Shown: positions 1 to 7,973 of the stretch, in pieces
How positions within the stretch are numbered: position 1 is the stretch's first letter
How the letters are laid out: the number at the start of each line of letters is the position of its first letter
Assembly (NCBI RefSeq): GCF_001509555.1
Contig: NZ_LMAS01000005.1
Span: forward strand, 133,507-197,506
DNA length: 64,000 nt
Reading direction: 5' to 3'
From: Bacillus sp. FJAT-29937
GTDB lineage: Bacteria; Bacillota; Bacilli; Bacillales; Cytobacillaceae
Notes under the pieces: model-generated
What the model saw: only the letters and a program-made list of their open reading frames with translations
Told to the model about the DNA's origin: nothing
The model's database searches: none
Program-made: the position numbers and the translations under genes

Positions 1-1
1 A

Positions 2-124
2 ACTACAAATCCGGGCTGCCTATTGCAAATGAAGCTAGGTATTCAAAGGGAAGGGATGAAGAAAACAGTCAGAGCCATCCATCTTGTTGATTTGCTAGTA
101 GAGGCAGGAGCAGTTCCAAAATAG
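2..124 (+). CDS. C-terminal end of a GlcF-like (Fe-S)-binding protein (partial)
   Basis: This reading frame is open from the window edge and ends at TAG 122-124. The 40 visible residues contain TNPGC followed by LQMKLGI and end in VHLV/IHLVDLLVEAGAV-type sequence. This is the C-terminal pattern of the CCG-domain Fe-S subunit of glycolate oxidase-type enzymes (GlcF/LutA family). The intact homologue at 55414-56682 ends with the closely similar SNPGCHLQMKLGVKREG. The TNPGC cysteine would belong to the last CCG cluster motif. The rest of the gene lies outside the window, so partner genes cannot be judged. The function is probably electron transfer from a 2-hydroxyacid oxidase; confidence in the family is high and in the substrate is none. 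Confidence 0.75.
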   Translation, partial: TTNPGCLLQMKLGIQREGMKKTVRAIHLVDLLVEAGAVPK

Positions 125-196
125 CAAGTCGAGCAGGAGGGGCAGACACCCCTCCTCTTAAACAATTACTTCGTATTTCTTCTTGTATCAAATATC

Positions 197-478
197 TCAG
201 TAACATCCTTGTTTCTTCGCAGATGCTTCACTTTTTAACACTGAATCAACCAAATCAACATAAGAATCCCTCCAATATTTGCTTGTCGTTGCAATATTAC
301 TATGCCCCGCCAATCTTCTTACCTTTTCAATATCATTAATTGTCACTTTAAACATCCATTTACAATATGCATGCCGGAACATATGAGGCGTGCGTTAATC
401 TTTTCTTTGGCAGACTATATCCTTCAAGCATCGTCTGGATCCCTCGGACCGTGAACTTCGTTGATCTCTGGCTGTAAG
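197..478 (-). pseudogene. Tyrosine recombinase C-terminal remnant, copy 1
   Basis: On the minus strand this encodes the last part of a phage-type tyrosine recombinase. The 61-residue open piece 382-197 has the catalytic HxxRH-like stretch (HMFRHAYCKW), the LAGHSNIATT box, and the nucleophile tyrosine in TSKYWRDSY. Upstream (383-478) the sequence continues in another frame (FTVRGIQTMLEGYSLPKKRLT). The frames are joined by an apparent 4-base duplication (CACG) just before the PHMFRH codons. The N-terminal core-binding domain and first catalytic Arg are missing, so this is dead. Related remnants lie at 16074-16321 and 28855-28970. The remnant abuts the truncated flavoprotein that follows. Confidence 0.75.
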
Positions 479-1234
479 AGAAATACTCGCCATATTATCG
501 TGGCTGTTGGACTGGGCAACGTAGAATTTTTCCCTTCCAACTTTCAGCATTTGCCAGCTGAACTCATATCGCATTCTTCCGGATATACCTCTTATGAAAG
601 CTTTGCCGGAAAAAGGGTTGTCGTATTGGGAGGGGGACAAAGCGGGTGGGAGGCGGCAGCGCTGTTGCATCAAGCTGGGGCGAATGTGGAGTTAGCTTTC
701 CATGGATCAGGATATGAACCTCCTTTGGAAAACATCAATGAACGTCAGCGAGACATTGCCGACAAGTTTTTCTTTCTTCCGGAAAAAGAGAAGGACTATC
801 TGCGAAAAGAACTACTTAAAGCTACAGTAACTGAATTTCTTCTCCCACTAGTCGAGGGAAAGGTACGGCTACGTCCTTATTCAGATATCATATGTGCTAA
901 GCATGTACAGGAAACCGGAAAATTTGAGGTTGTTTTTCGAAATGAGGAAAGGGTAGAGGTAGATCATCTTTTTGCTGCCACAGGATACTGTCCGTCAGTT
1001 GATAAGATTATGTTTCTTAAGTCTATATTGCCTAATATCTTGAAGGAAGAAAACGGGTTTCCCGTAGTAAATTTTGAATCAAGTGTAGAAGGTCTCTATT
1101 TTGTCGGTCCACTATCTTCACACCATCATGGACCAACTTATACACAAATCGCAGGTGTATGGCATACGTCTAGAACGATTATTTCATCGCTGCTTAAACA
1201 AGAAGCAGCCATCACATCAACACGTGAAAATTGA
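461..1234 (+). pseudogene. 5'-truncated FAD/NADPH flavoprotein monooxygenase-like gene
   Basis: The product resembles the C-terminal two thirds of a flavin-containing monooxygenase or FAD-dependent pyridine nucleotide-disulfide oxidoreductase. An NADPH-binding Rossmann motif (VVVLGGGQSGWEAA) lies about 50 residues in. A typical ATGY box lies near residue 172, and the FAD-contacting C-terminal segment is FVGPLSSHHHGPTYTQIAG. The N-terminal FAD-binding GxGxxG domain is absent. The first ~8 codons derive from the adjacent integrase remnant, and homology begins around base 480, so the gene was cut there. No convincing ribosome binding site precedes 461. It is probably non-functional, although the remaining frame is intact for about 250 codons, which suggests recent truncation. 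Confidence 0.65.
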
Positions 1235-1259
1235 ATAGAGGAGGGTTTAACACCCATAA

Positions 1260-1317
1260 AGTAGATAATCAGCTAGTTGTTCGATCGAACTTTTTCGTAA
1301 AAATTATATTATCTACT
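1260..1317. other. Inverted repeat with nested GTTCGATCGAAC palindrome
   Basis: The arms AGTAGATAAT (1260-1269) and ATTATCTACT (1308-1317) are perfect 10-bp complements. Between them lies a perfect 12-bp palindrome at 1279-1290. It sits between the truncated flavoprotein and the exporter promoter. It could be a protein-binding site or a relic of the truncation event; there is no U-tract to support a terminator. Confidence 0.35.
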
Positions 1318-1350
1318 ATTTATCACATTTTGAAAATTTAGAAAATTATA

Positions 1351-1379
1351 TTGACTTGATACTCAGAAAATGTTTTAAT
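1351..1379 (+). promoter_or_regulatory. Promoter of the TSUP exporter gene
   Basis: TTGACT (1351-1356), a 17-base spacer and TTTAAT (1374-1379), with TGT just before the -10. The same TTGAnT-N17-TTTAAT layout recurs at the other operator-bearing promoters of this region. The operator begins 10 bases after the -10 hexamer. Confidence 0.6.
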
Positions 1380-1389
1380 AATAGCGAAG

Positions 1390-1408
1390 TGGTAGGGTCA
1401 CTCCACCT
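1390..1408 (+). promoter_or_regulatory. GntR operator site A
   Basis: TGGTAGGGTCACTCCACCT matches the best site (11263-11281) at 14 of 19 positions, including the GGGTCAC core. It covers the expected transcription start, which suits a repressor that blocks initiation. The likely binder is the FadR-type regulator at 14128-14823. Confidence 0.55.
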
Positions 1409-1552
1409 TGATAAACCCGACAAATAATGTCACAGAAATTAAGGGGGCAAGAAATTTAACCAGGGCTTCAAGATCAATTATTCACGGAGTCCTAATAGTA
1501 CGATTTAAGGATGAAACGCGCAGCATTAATTTAATGAAAAGAGGTGTCACGG

Positions 1553-2440
1553 ATGTCGGTGATCGCATTCATCATCGGCCTGCTGACTGGTGTGCTGACG
1601 GGTATGATATCCGTGGGCGGCGGTGTTATTGTTACAAGTTTGCTCATCCTGTTTACACATTGGTTGAAATTAGGATTAAATATGAAAGAAATAGCAATGA
1701 TGACATCTTTTAATACGATTTTTACTACTATTTCAGGATCGGTTTATTATTACTTACAAAAACTTGTAAAATTAAATGTTATCTTATATTTTGGTGTTCC
1801 TGCTTTACTAAGTAGTTTGCTATCTTCGCGAATTGCCAACACGCTCAGTGATGATTTATTAAAAGGGATTTTTACCTTATTCTCTATCATTGCCGCCATT
1901 TCTATATTATTACCAAAAAAAGATCCGGTTGAAGTCAAAGAGGAAAGATTCTCTCCCATTCTCGCTATCTTTTTAAGTGCTGGAGTTGGAGCTGTAGGTG
2001 GAATGATTGGTGTCGCGGCAGGATTTTTATATATCCCTATCTTCATAAATATATTTAAGCTGCCTATTAAAAAAGCAGTTGGTACAGGACTGGTTGTTGG
2101 GGCATTGCTTGCGACTGGAACAATTATTGGAAAGTTAGGCGGTGGATATTTCCGGCTTGACCTCACTGTCCCTTTAATAATAGGGGGAATGGTCGGTGTG
2201 ATCATCGGAGGAAAGATAGCTTCCTTTATAGAAGAAAAATGGTTGAAAATTATTATGGTTACTGTCATTTCGGGGATTTCCATTCAATTGGTCTTCGAAT
2301 ACTTATACCATACGCTAGATATCCCTTTATCGATTGTATTCGTGGTGATGACTATTACCTTTTCTATTTTCTTTGTTGGGGTTTACATGATGAATAAACC
2401 AAAGAAAGCAAGAGAAGAAATCATAGACAAAAGTATGTAG
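1553..2440 (+). CDS. TauE/SafE (TSUP) family anion exporter
   Basis: A 295-residue integral membrane protein of the TSUP family, whose studied members export sulfite, sulfoacetate or related anions. The N-terminus shows the glycine-rich TSUP hairpin (GLLTGVLTGMISVGGGVIVTS). A second copy appears near residue 150 (GVGAVGGMIGVAAGFLYIP), as expected for the internally duplicated fold. ATG 1553 is chosen because AGAGGTG ends about seven bases upstream; GTG at 1544 lies inside that site. It stands alone, with its own promoter and operator (site A) and a terminator after it. Given the SuyAB-like genes under the same operator, sulfite export is the likely role, though the substrate is inferred. Confidence 0.85.
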   Translation: MSVIAFIIGLLTGVLTGMISVGGGVIVTSLLILFTHWLKLGLNMKEIAMMTSFNTIFTTISGSVYYYLQKLVKLNVILYFGVPALLSSLLSSRIANTLSDDLLKGIFTLFSIIAAISILLPKKDPVEVKEERFSPILAIFLSAGVGAVGGMIGVAAGFLYIPIFINIFKLPIKKAVGTGLVVGALLATGTIIGKLGGGYFRLDLTVPLIIGGMVGVIIGGKIASFIEEKWLKIIMVTVISGISIQLVFEYLYHTLDIPLSIVFVVMTITFSIFFVGVYMMNKPKKAREEIIDKSM

Positions 2441-2448
2441 TAATAGTG

Positions 2449-2478
2449 AAAAGCCCAACTTAATTGGGCTTTTTTAAT
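2449..2478. terminator. Bidirectional terminator
   Basis: AAAAGCCCAA and TTGGGCTTTTTT form a 10-bp stem with a 5-base loop and T-runs on both strands. It sits between the convergent exporter gene (ends 2440) and the small membrane protein gene (ends 2498). Confidence 0.85.
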
Positions 2479-2497
2479 ATTGTCATCTATTAATCTC

Positions 2498-2695
2498 TTA
2501 ATTATGTTTAACCTTTTTAGATTTAGGGTTCCCAAAGAACATTAAAGAGCCCGCAACTACTACGCTCCCTATAAGCGCTTCCCCTGGAAATGCATAATCT
2601 GCCATCCATTTAAGCTCTTTTAATCCAAGTGTTGCTTGAGGGGAGACCATCATCCAAATTCCGATTGCAAAAAGAATATAACCTAAAACCTTCAT
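2498..2695 (-). CDS. Small membrane protein, 65 aa, unknown
   Basis: Two hydrophobic segments (about residues 3-20 and 38-54) are joined by a polar loop (LKELKWMADYAFPGEA), and the tail is lysine-rich (KSKKVK). I do not recognise a named family. AAGGGGG precedes the ATG at a nine-base spacing. It lies 21 bases downstream of the SDF symporter gene on the same strand and is probably co-transcribed with it from the operator-controlled promoter near 4107-4135. A small accessory subunit of the symporter is possible but is only inferred from position. Confidence 0.6.
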   Translation of the reverse strand: MKVLGYILFAIGIWMMVSPQATLGLKELKWMADYAFPGEALIGSVVVAGSLMFFGNPKSKKVKHN

Positions 2696-2716
2696 TTCAT
2701 TATTCCCCCTTTGAAA

Positions 2717-3979
2717 TTAGGATGACTTTCTAATTTGATTAATAGCTGGAGCAGGCACTGTTTTCATAGGTGCAAATCGATCTTGTACCATGGCACCAAT
2801 TAGACCATCATCTGTCGTATTGACTGCTGTACAAATCATAGGGATAAAGCCAGAGTACATGGTAATAAAGGTTGTGATAAATAACGTTGGATCGGGTACT
2901 TGCAGAATGGTAGCTATAACAGGGGACATAAAGAATCCCGCACCGCCGGGAACGCCTGGTGATTCCAAGCCCAAAATCCACATAGGCAACACTAATAATA
3001 AAATTTCAGATAAGGAAAGAGGAATATCCATCATGGCACAGGTCGTTACAGTCACAATTAATACAGCCATTGTAGAGGTGCTTTTATTTAATACTGTGCC
3101 AAACACAACGGATGTCTCAGCGAATTCTGGTTTTAATTTTAAATCTCTTTCAGCTGAAATAATGTTAACCGCCAGTGTATCATAAGACCCACCGGTCCCA
3201 AAACCTGTTGAATATACGGTAAAGTAATATTTCCATATTTGCGACCATGTTCTTTTGGAGATCATCTTTGTTAATACAATGATTAGGAGTGTCCATGTTG
3301 TAGCTAGAATAAATACCCAAAGGACGGTTTTCCCATAATAGGCAACCCCTTCAGTCCCAAACTTTAACGGAATGTTTATAGCTAAACAACCAATCATGAT
3401 TGGATAATACCAAAGTAGCCACTTAAATGCTTTTAAAATATAGTCGCTAATAATCATAATATTTCTTGCAATGGGCTCAAATTTTTTGTTAGTCGCAACG
3501 ATCCAGCCAATTACGACGGAGGCAATTAAAATCTGCAATAATGGCTGCTGGGTGATAATTGTTTTAAATGTACCTAATATACTCATTATGAAGGTAGAGA
3601 ATCCTGCTACTTCCGCACCTTCTGTCGTAAAATCCAGACCTGCCACTAAAAAAATAAAAAGTGCAGCATATCCTACGGCCACTAGTCCCAAAACAAGGTA
3701 GGATGCAAAGATTCTCCCAAACAATTGGCCAGCCTTATCTTTATGTACCAAAATCAACTTTACTGCTGCTCCGGCTAGTAAGAAAAAGATGATAGCTGTA
3801 GCAAATGTGACGATGCCTTTTGGAAAATACTGCCCGCTTAGAGCAAGGCCATGCACCACGGGATTGTCAGGTACAAATAAACCAAGTGAAAATCCAATTG
3901 CTAGAGTACTGAAAACCCAAAACGGATAAGGAACCCTTTTAAAAAAGTTTTGATCATTCTTTTTCTTTTTTCCCGTCAT
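2717..3979 (-). CDS. SDF-family dicarboxylate/cation symporter (divergent)
   Basis: A 420-residue multi-span protein of the sodium:dicarboxylate symporter fold (DAACS, PF00375-like). Late landmarks are in the expected order. FSTGFGTGG-like serine/glycine re-entrant loop sequence (STGFGTGGSYDTL) comes first. GTVLNKSTST stands where canonical members have the NMDGT motif. GVPGGAGFFM matches the second hairpin, and NTTDDGLIGAMVQDRF replaces the canonical R-x-x-x-N/D segment. The changed NMDGT and Arg regions suggest a substrate unlike glutamate or malate. AAAGGAG precedes ATG 3979. A promoter with operator site E lies upstream. Uptake of an unusual (sulfo)dicarboxylate is inferred from the regulon. 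Confidence 0.75.
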   Translation of the reverse strand: MTGKKKKNDQNFFKRVPYPFWVFSTLAIGFSLGLFVPDNPVVHGLALSGQYFPKGIVTFATAIIFFLLAGAAVKLILVHKDKAGQLFGRIFASYLVLGLVAVGYAALFIFLVAGLDFTTEGAEVAGFSTFIMSILGTFKTIITQQPLLQILIASVVIGWIVATNKKFEPIARNIMIISDYILKAFKWLLWYYPIMIGCLAINIPLKFGTEGVAYYGKTVLWVFILATTWTLLIIVLTKMISKRTWSQIWKYYFTVYSTGFGTGGSYDTLAVNIISAERDLKLKPEFAETSVVFGTVLNKSTSTMAVLIVTVTTCAMMDIPLSLSEILLLVLPMWILGLESPGVPGGAGFFMSPVIATILQVPDPTLFITTFITMYSGFIPMICTAVNTTDDGLIGAMVQDRFAPMKTVPAPAINQIRKSS

Positions 3980-4073
3980 AGAAACTTCTCCTTTACGAGG
4001 ATAAAGAAGGTTATAAACTATGTCTGATTACCCCGTTTTTTAATGGTTTTTCAAATTTAACTGCCTTATTTGG

Positions 4074-4092
4074 TGGTTGGGGCACGTAACCA
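4074..4092. promoter_or_regulatory. GntR operator site E
   Basis: TGGTTGGGGCACGTAACCA matches site B at 16 of 19 positions and keeps the outer TGGTT/AACCA inverted arms. It lies between the SDF symporter start (3979) and its promoter (4107-4135), just after the expected start point. Confidence 0.65.
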
Positions 4093-4106
4093 CAACTGAT
4101 ATATTG

Positions 4107-4135
4107 ATTATATTTACAATTTTCAAATAAATCAA
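4107..4135 (-). promoter_or_regulatory. Promoter of the SDF symporter gene
   Basis: Read on the minus strand: TTGATT (4135-4130), 17-base spacer, TATAAT (4112-4107). The operator begins about 14 bases after the -10. It has the same architecture as the other four promoters of the proposed regulon. Confidence 0.7.
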
Positions 4136-4253
4136 TATATTAGTTAACTTTTGAGCATAAAGTATCAATTTAAACAAAGAGGTGAATATAGTTTATCTAG
4201 CAAATAGTAACCGGATTGTTTCGTATTCCAGGGGATTAATAGAGAAGGGAAAT

Positions 4254-4286
4254 AAAAAACGTACAGTTCAAGCTGTACGTTTTTTG
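4254..4286. terminator. Bidirectional terminator
   Basis: ACGTACAG and CTGTACGT form an 8-bp perfect stem with a 6-base loop, flanked by six A and six T. It follows the minus-strand TSUP gene that ends at 4315. Confidence 0.85.
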
Positions 4287-4314
4287 TTCTGTATTCAAGT
4301 ATGGATCATTTTCC

Positions 4315-5046
4315 TTAAGTAACGTAAAAGAAGTTCATGATAATCAAATAACCGCCTGTAAAGAGTAGAATCAGATAGGAAATCAATCGAAATGTACTCT
4401 GGCTAATCTTCTTAAAAAAGAATTGTCCCAGCAATATGCCTAAAAAAAGCGCAGGAATGGAAATAAGGGAAGAAGTCCAAACAACTGAACTTGTACCGCT
4501 AAAGATGATTTGTAAAAGTAAGCTAATGAAATAGACAAAGAGATTGTAGACTAATGGAATATTACGAAAGCTTTCTTTATCCATTGCACTCCCAGAAAAA
4601 TAAAGTAACAGAGGAGGGCCGGGTATTCCCATGCTTGTCGTTAGAAGGCCAGAAATCCCACCAGTCAAGATGTCCCTTTTCTTAGTTTGGCGGATAGTTA
4701 ACTTTAAAATAAGAAGAACCGTGAAAGCCAGAATCAGTATCCCCACGATGATCTTTAGCATGGTGACATCCAAATAAAGATAAATCGGAATGCCTAAGAG
4801 AGTTCCTACACTACTTCCTTTTATTAAACGTACTAACAGGGCTTTATCGATTTCTTTTCCTATTTTGAAAATCATAAAAATGGAAAGACAAAGGGAAAGA
4901 ATAATACTAATTTGAATCGCCGTTTGCACGGGATAGATCAAAAATAAAAACGGTGTACTCACAACTGAAAATCCGTAGCCCGTACTTGTTTGAAGAAAAG
5001 AAGATATTAGGACAATCAGGAATAGGAAGATCCAAACTTCCTCCAT
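4315..5046 (-). CDS. Second TauE/SafE (TSUP) family exporter
   Basis: A 243-residue membrane protein of the TSUP family and the second such exporter in this module. It begins with the family hairpin (LQTSTGYGFSVVSTPFLF). The repeat of that element is near residue 130 (GGISGLLTTSMGIPGPPLLLYFSG). AAGGAGGG precedes ATG 5046. It is the last gene of the sdh/fumarase-like operon, but a hairpin at 5090-5129 separates it and probably lowers its expression. A role in exporting sulfite or an organosulfonate fits the neighbourhood. The two TSUP proteins differ clearly in sequence, so they may handle different anions. Confidence 0.8.
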   Translation of the reverse strand: MEEVWIFLFLIVLISSFLQTSTGYGFSVVSTPFLFLIYPVQTAIQISIILSLCLSIFMIFKIGKEIDKALLVRLIKGSSVGTLLGIPIYLYLDVTMLKIIVGILILAFTVLLILKLTIRQTKKRDILTGGISGLLTTSMGIPGPPLLLYFSGSAMDKESFRNIPLVYNLFVYFISLLLQIIFSGTSSVVWTSSLISIPALFLGILLGQFFFKKISQSTFRLISYLILLFTGGYLIIMNFFYVT

Positions 5047-5089
5047 ACAATGCCCTCCTTAATGATCAAACTGTAAACAAGATAAGATA

Positions 5090-5129
5090 AAAGGCAAGAA
5101 CCCTATTAAAAATAGGACTTCTGCCTTTA
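5090..5129. terminator. Intra-operon hairpin/terminator
   Basis: AAAGGCA-GAA-CCTATT and AATAGG-CTTC-TGCCTTT pair in an imperfect ~17-bp stem. It lies between the fumarase beta gene and the TSUP gene. The minus-strand T-tract (CCTTTTATC) is short, so partial read-through is likely. Confidence 0.65.
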
Positions 5130-5147
5130 TCCGTTCATTTCTCCAGT

Positions 5148-5744
5148 CTAAATTTGATTTAATATATCATCTAGATTTGCTTTTGCGATTTTCTTAATAT
5201 CCTTGTATTTATTGTTCCCATGGGAATCAATAGAGACAATTAAAGGCCCAAAATCCTTTACCCTGAATTTCCATATGGCTTCAGGCATCAGATCTTCCCA
5301 CCATACATCTTCAATGGCTTCAACTTGTGTCGTCTCCAATGCTGCCGATCCTCCGAGGATAGAGAAATAACAGCCATTAAAATCAACACATGCCTGACTC
5401 CCATCCTCTAGGAGTCCTCCTTTTCCAATAATGACTTTCATGCCATAATCTTGCATTAATCCCCTAGTAAAACGGTCCATACGATAGCTTGTTGTCGTGC
5501 CAATGCTAACCTTTTCATATGTACCGTCCTCTAACTTTCTGACTCCCGGAGCGGTATGGAGACCGATTGATCCTTGTAATTGGGGAACAAGGTCAGCCGG
5601 CAGATCCACCTTCTTATCAAAAAGGCGAATAAGATTGGCATCACGGATTCCGAAAATGATTCCATCTAAAGTGACTGTATCCCCAGCATATAATTTCTTA
5701 ATATCTTCATCTGTCAACGGAGCTTTTAATCTATAATGTGCCAT
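5148..5744 (-). CDS. Class I fumarase/tartrate dehydratase-like, beta subunit
   Basis: A 198-residue protein of the fumarase C-terminal family (PF05683), the swivelling subunit of oxygen-sensitive [4Fe-4S] hydro-lyases (fumarase I, TtdB, mesaconase). The signature GTTTSYRMD spans residues 82-90. A later IGKGGL and GGSAAL pair are also typical. Start MAHY at 5744 is preferred because GGAGGGG lies five bases upstream; an in-frame ATG at 5780 has no such site. The alpha subunit is at 7031-7954, unusually separated by an exporter gene. It would hydrate a fumarate-like acid, and the operon suggests a substituted fumarate. Confidence 0.85.
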   Translation of the reverse strand: MAHYRLKAPLTDEDIKKLYAGDTVTLDGIIFGIRDANLIRLFDKKVDLPADLVPQLQGSIGLHTAPGVRKLEDGTYEKVSIGTTTSYRMDRFTRGLMQDYGMKVIIGKGGLLEDGSQACVDFNGCYFSILGGSAALETTQVEAIEDVWWEDLMPEAIWKFRVKDFGPLIVSIDSHGNNKYKDIKKIAKANLDDILNQI

Positions 5745-5816
5745 AGTACCCCTCCTAGTGGATTTATTAAACCTTGTCATCCTAAAGGCAACTAAACAAT
5801 TATTCTATTAAATTTG

Positions 5817-6863
5817 CTAAAAAAGGACAGTAATTAAGAGTAAGCTGATAGCTCCCATGATAATGGAAGAAATTAAACCAACCATTAAGGGACGTATCCC
5901 AACAGATTTAATCTTCTTTAAATCAGTTCCCAGACCAACACTGGCCATGACCATTAAAATGACAAATTTAGCAATAAACGTGGTGGGTTCAATAAAGCTG
6001 GAAGGCAAAGGGAAAATCGTATTGATCGCGGCAGCCCCAGCAAAAAATAAGATAAAGAACGGAAAGACCTTACTCATTTTTACTTTTTTCTGATCGGCAT
6101 TCGCCGTTTTATTCTTAATAGAAATAAAAATTGATAATAGGACTGCAACTGGCACGAGCATTAAGGTTCTCATCAATTTAATAACGACGGATGCATCCCC
6201 AGCTTCTGTACTGTAGCTGTAGCCAGCTGCAACAACAGAAGAGGTGTCATGGATGGCTGTACCTGCCCATGCCCCGAACATACTATCAGGCATAGAAAGT
6301 AAATGGCCAATAAGAGGATAGACTAAGACAGCTAATACATTAAACGCAAAAATGGTGTTAACTGCATAGACGATGTCCTCATCTTTTGCTTTAAGGATTG
6401 GCCCTGTCGTGGCAATTGCTGTGGCCCCGCATATTCCAGTCCCTAAACTAATGAGCAGGGGAATATTCCCTTTGAGTTTAAATAACCTTCCGATGAAATA
6501 GGTGAGGCCAATACCAAGAATGACAGCAACTAATACGATAATGAGTGTATTTATTCCCAGCTGAAAGATTTCAGAAAAACTAAAGCTAAAGCCAAGAAGA
6601 ATAATGGCCAGTTTTAATAACTTTTTAAGAGTATAGCCGATTCCAGGAAAAAACACTTCGGGAACAACAAGAAACTGTCTCATAAGGACTCCGATAACAA
6701 TGGCAATGACAGCCCCGCCGATCAGGGGGAAATCCTTTCCCAAAGAATGGGCGATAAGCCCTATAACAACTGTTAAACCAATCCCCGGAAGATTTTGTGA
6801 CTTTATAAATGGTATTTTCGAATTGGGGACGGCAGATTTCTCTAATTGAAGTTCGCTGCTCAT
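5817..6863 (-). CDS. YeiH/UPF0324 family putative sulfate/sulfite exporter
   Basis: A 348-residue polytopic protein of the YeiH family (PF03601), often annotated as a putative sulfate exporter. It shows the family's characteristic AIILLGFSFSFSEI segment, the SLGTGICGATAIAT loop, and the WAGTAIHDTSSVVAAG motif with its His-Asp pair. GGAGG lies upstream of ATG 6863. It sits between the two fumarase subunit genes, so it is a member of the operon rather than a stray neighbour. This is the third putative anion exporter in the regulon, which argues for a sulfur oxyanion being a major end product. The family's biochemical role is weakly established. Confidence 0.85.
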   Translation of the reverse strand: MSSELQLEKSAVPNSKIPFIKSQNLPGIGLTVVIGLIAHSLGKDFPLIGGAVIAIVIGVLMRQFLVVPEVFFPGIGYTLKKLLKLAIILLGFSFSFSEIFQLGINTLIIVLVAVILGIGLTYFIGRLFKLKGNIPLLISLGTGICGATAIATTGPILKAKDEDIVYAVNTIFAFNVLAVLVYPLIGHLLSMPDSMFGAWAGTAIHDTSSVVAAGYSYSTEAGDASVVIKLMRTLMLVPVAVLLSIFISIKNKTANADQKKVKMSKVFPFFILFFAGAAAINTIFPLPSSFIEPTTFIAKFVILMVMASVGLGTDLKKIKSVGIRPLMVGLISSIIMGAISLLLITVLF

Positions 6864-6932
6864 GTGAAAACCTCCAGCTTAAATTGTGACGATCTGTAAT
6901 ATCTATGGTTGAAAGGAATAAGGTTTTCTTTA

Positions 6933-6969
6933 CTCAATTTCATCTCCCTAATGGGGGGATGAAATTGAG
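6933..6969. other. Strong intergenic hairpin upstream of yeiH-like gene
   Basis: CTCAATTTCATC (6933-6944) and GATGAAATTGAG (6958-6969) are perfect 12-bp complements, and CCC/GGG can extend the stem inside. No T-run follows on either strand, so it is more likely an mRNA processing or stabilising structure than a terminator. On the minus strand a TATAAT (7021-7016) and a partial operator core TGGGTCA (7006-7000) lie just upstream, hinting at a weak internal promoter. Confidence 0.5.
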
Positions 6970-7030
6970 CTTAAATAGGTGACCTTTTTCAAAATCATAT
7001 GACCCATTAGGTTTAATTATAATACAACTT

Positions 7031-7954
7031 CTAAAATGAAATTCTAGGATCTTCCCCTTGACTGAAGGTCGCTCTCATTCTTCGCGCAGGCCAACACATC
7101 ATATTGACAGCTACAGGGTTACATGTCATATGCGTATCTGCTGCTTCAATATGGACTGCTAAGGCTGTCGTACTTCCTCCTAAGCCTTGGGCACCTAATC
7201 CCAATTTATTGATTAAAGTAAATAGTTCCTCCTCAAGTTCCCGTACATTTGGATCCGGATTAGGAGAACCAACTTCACGTGCCGCGGCTTTTTTCGCAAG
7301 TGCTGCACATTTGTCTGCCGTTCCGCCGATTCCGATTCCCACGATTGTAGGGGGACATGGATTGGCGCCAGATTCAAATACACATTCTAAGACGTATTTT
7401 TTAATCCCTTCAATACCGGCGGCAGGCGTTAACATCTTCAAATAACTCATGTTTTCAGAACCCGATCCCTTCGGAACAATTAGAATTTCTATTTGATCGC
7501 CTCCCACAAATTCATAGTGAATAATAGGGACTTGGTTTCCGGTAGAAGTGCCATGGTTTTTTCTTGTTAATGTGTTTACAATACTGCTTCTTAATGGATG
7601 TTCAAGCGTAGCCCGTTCCGTTCCTTTTCTAATGGCCTGCTCTAGTCTTAGACCATCAAAACGCACTTGATTTCCTACCTTTACAAAGTATACAGGAATC
7701 CCTGTGTCTTGGCAGATTAATAATTTTTGATCATCCGCAGTGGAAACAGTCTTGATAAGTGTTGCTAGAATCTCTTTTCCACTTTCTAACTCTTCATTTT
7801 CGTAAGCTCTTTCTAAGGCAGTTCTAACATCAGGCGGTAGGTCCTTAAGAGATTCAATATAAAGAGTTTTGCAGGATTCCTCGACACTTTTATAAAAATC
7901 TTGTTCTACTCCCCAAACATGCTTGTAATCTGCAGCATAATCAGCAACTGTCAT
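7031..7954 (-). CDS. Class I fumarase/tartrate dehydratase-like, alpha subunit
   Basis: A 307-residue catalytic subunit of the iron-sulfur hydro-lyase family (PF05681; fumarase I alpha, TtdA). Candidate cluster ligands are C81 (CQDTGIP), C200 (SGANPCPP) and C278 or C287 (TCNPVAVNMMCW). The glycine-rich IVGIGIGGTAD and GAQGLGGSTTAL loops are typical. ATG 7954 follows AGAGGAG by eight bases; the GTG at 7963 overlaps that site. It works with the beta subunit at 5148-5744. It lies 19 bases after the sdhA-like gene, so products of a flavin dehydrogenase could pass straight to this hydratase. Ordinary fumarate is possible, but a substituted fumarate better fits the operon. Confidence 0.85.
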   Translation of the reverse strand: MTVADYAADYKHVWGVEQDFYKSVEESCKTLYIESLKDLPPDVRTALERAYENEELESGKEILATLIKTVSTADDQKLLICQDTGIPVYFVKVGNQVRFDGLRLEQAIRKGTERATLEHPLRSSIVNTLTRKNHGTSTGNQVPIIHYEFVGGDQIEILIVPKGSGSENMSYLKMLTPAAGIEGIKKYVLECVFESGANPCPPTIVGIGIGGTADKCAALAKKAAAREVGSPNPDPNVRELEEELFTLINKLGLGAQGLGGSTTALAVHIEAADTHMTCNPVAVNMMCWPARRMRATFSQGEDPRISF

Positions 7955-7973
7955 AGAGACCACTCCTCTTTTG

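Noticed and set aside
1408-1713. Open frame of 101 codons overlapping the TSUP gene start
   Set aside because: It lies in another frame over the promoter, operator and first third of the TSUP gene, has no ribosome binding site and no protein-like pattern.
1750-2283. Long minus-strand frame (177 codons) opposite the TSUP gene
   Set aside because: It is the antisense shadow of a membrane protein gene, with Pro/Ile/Asn-rich composition typical of such shadows.
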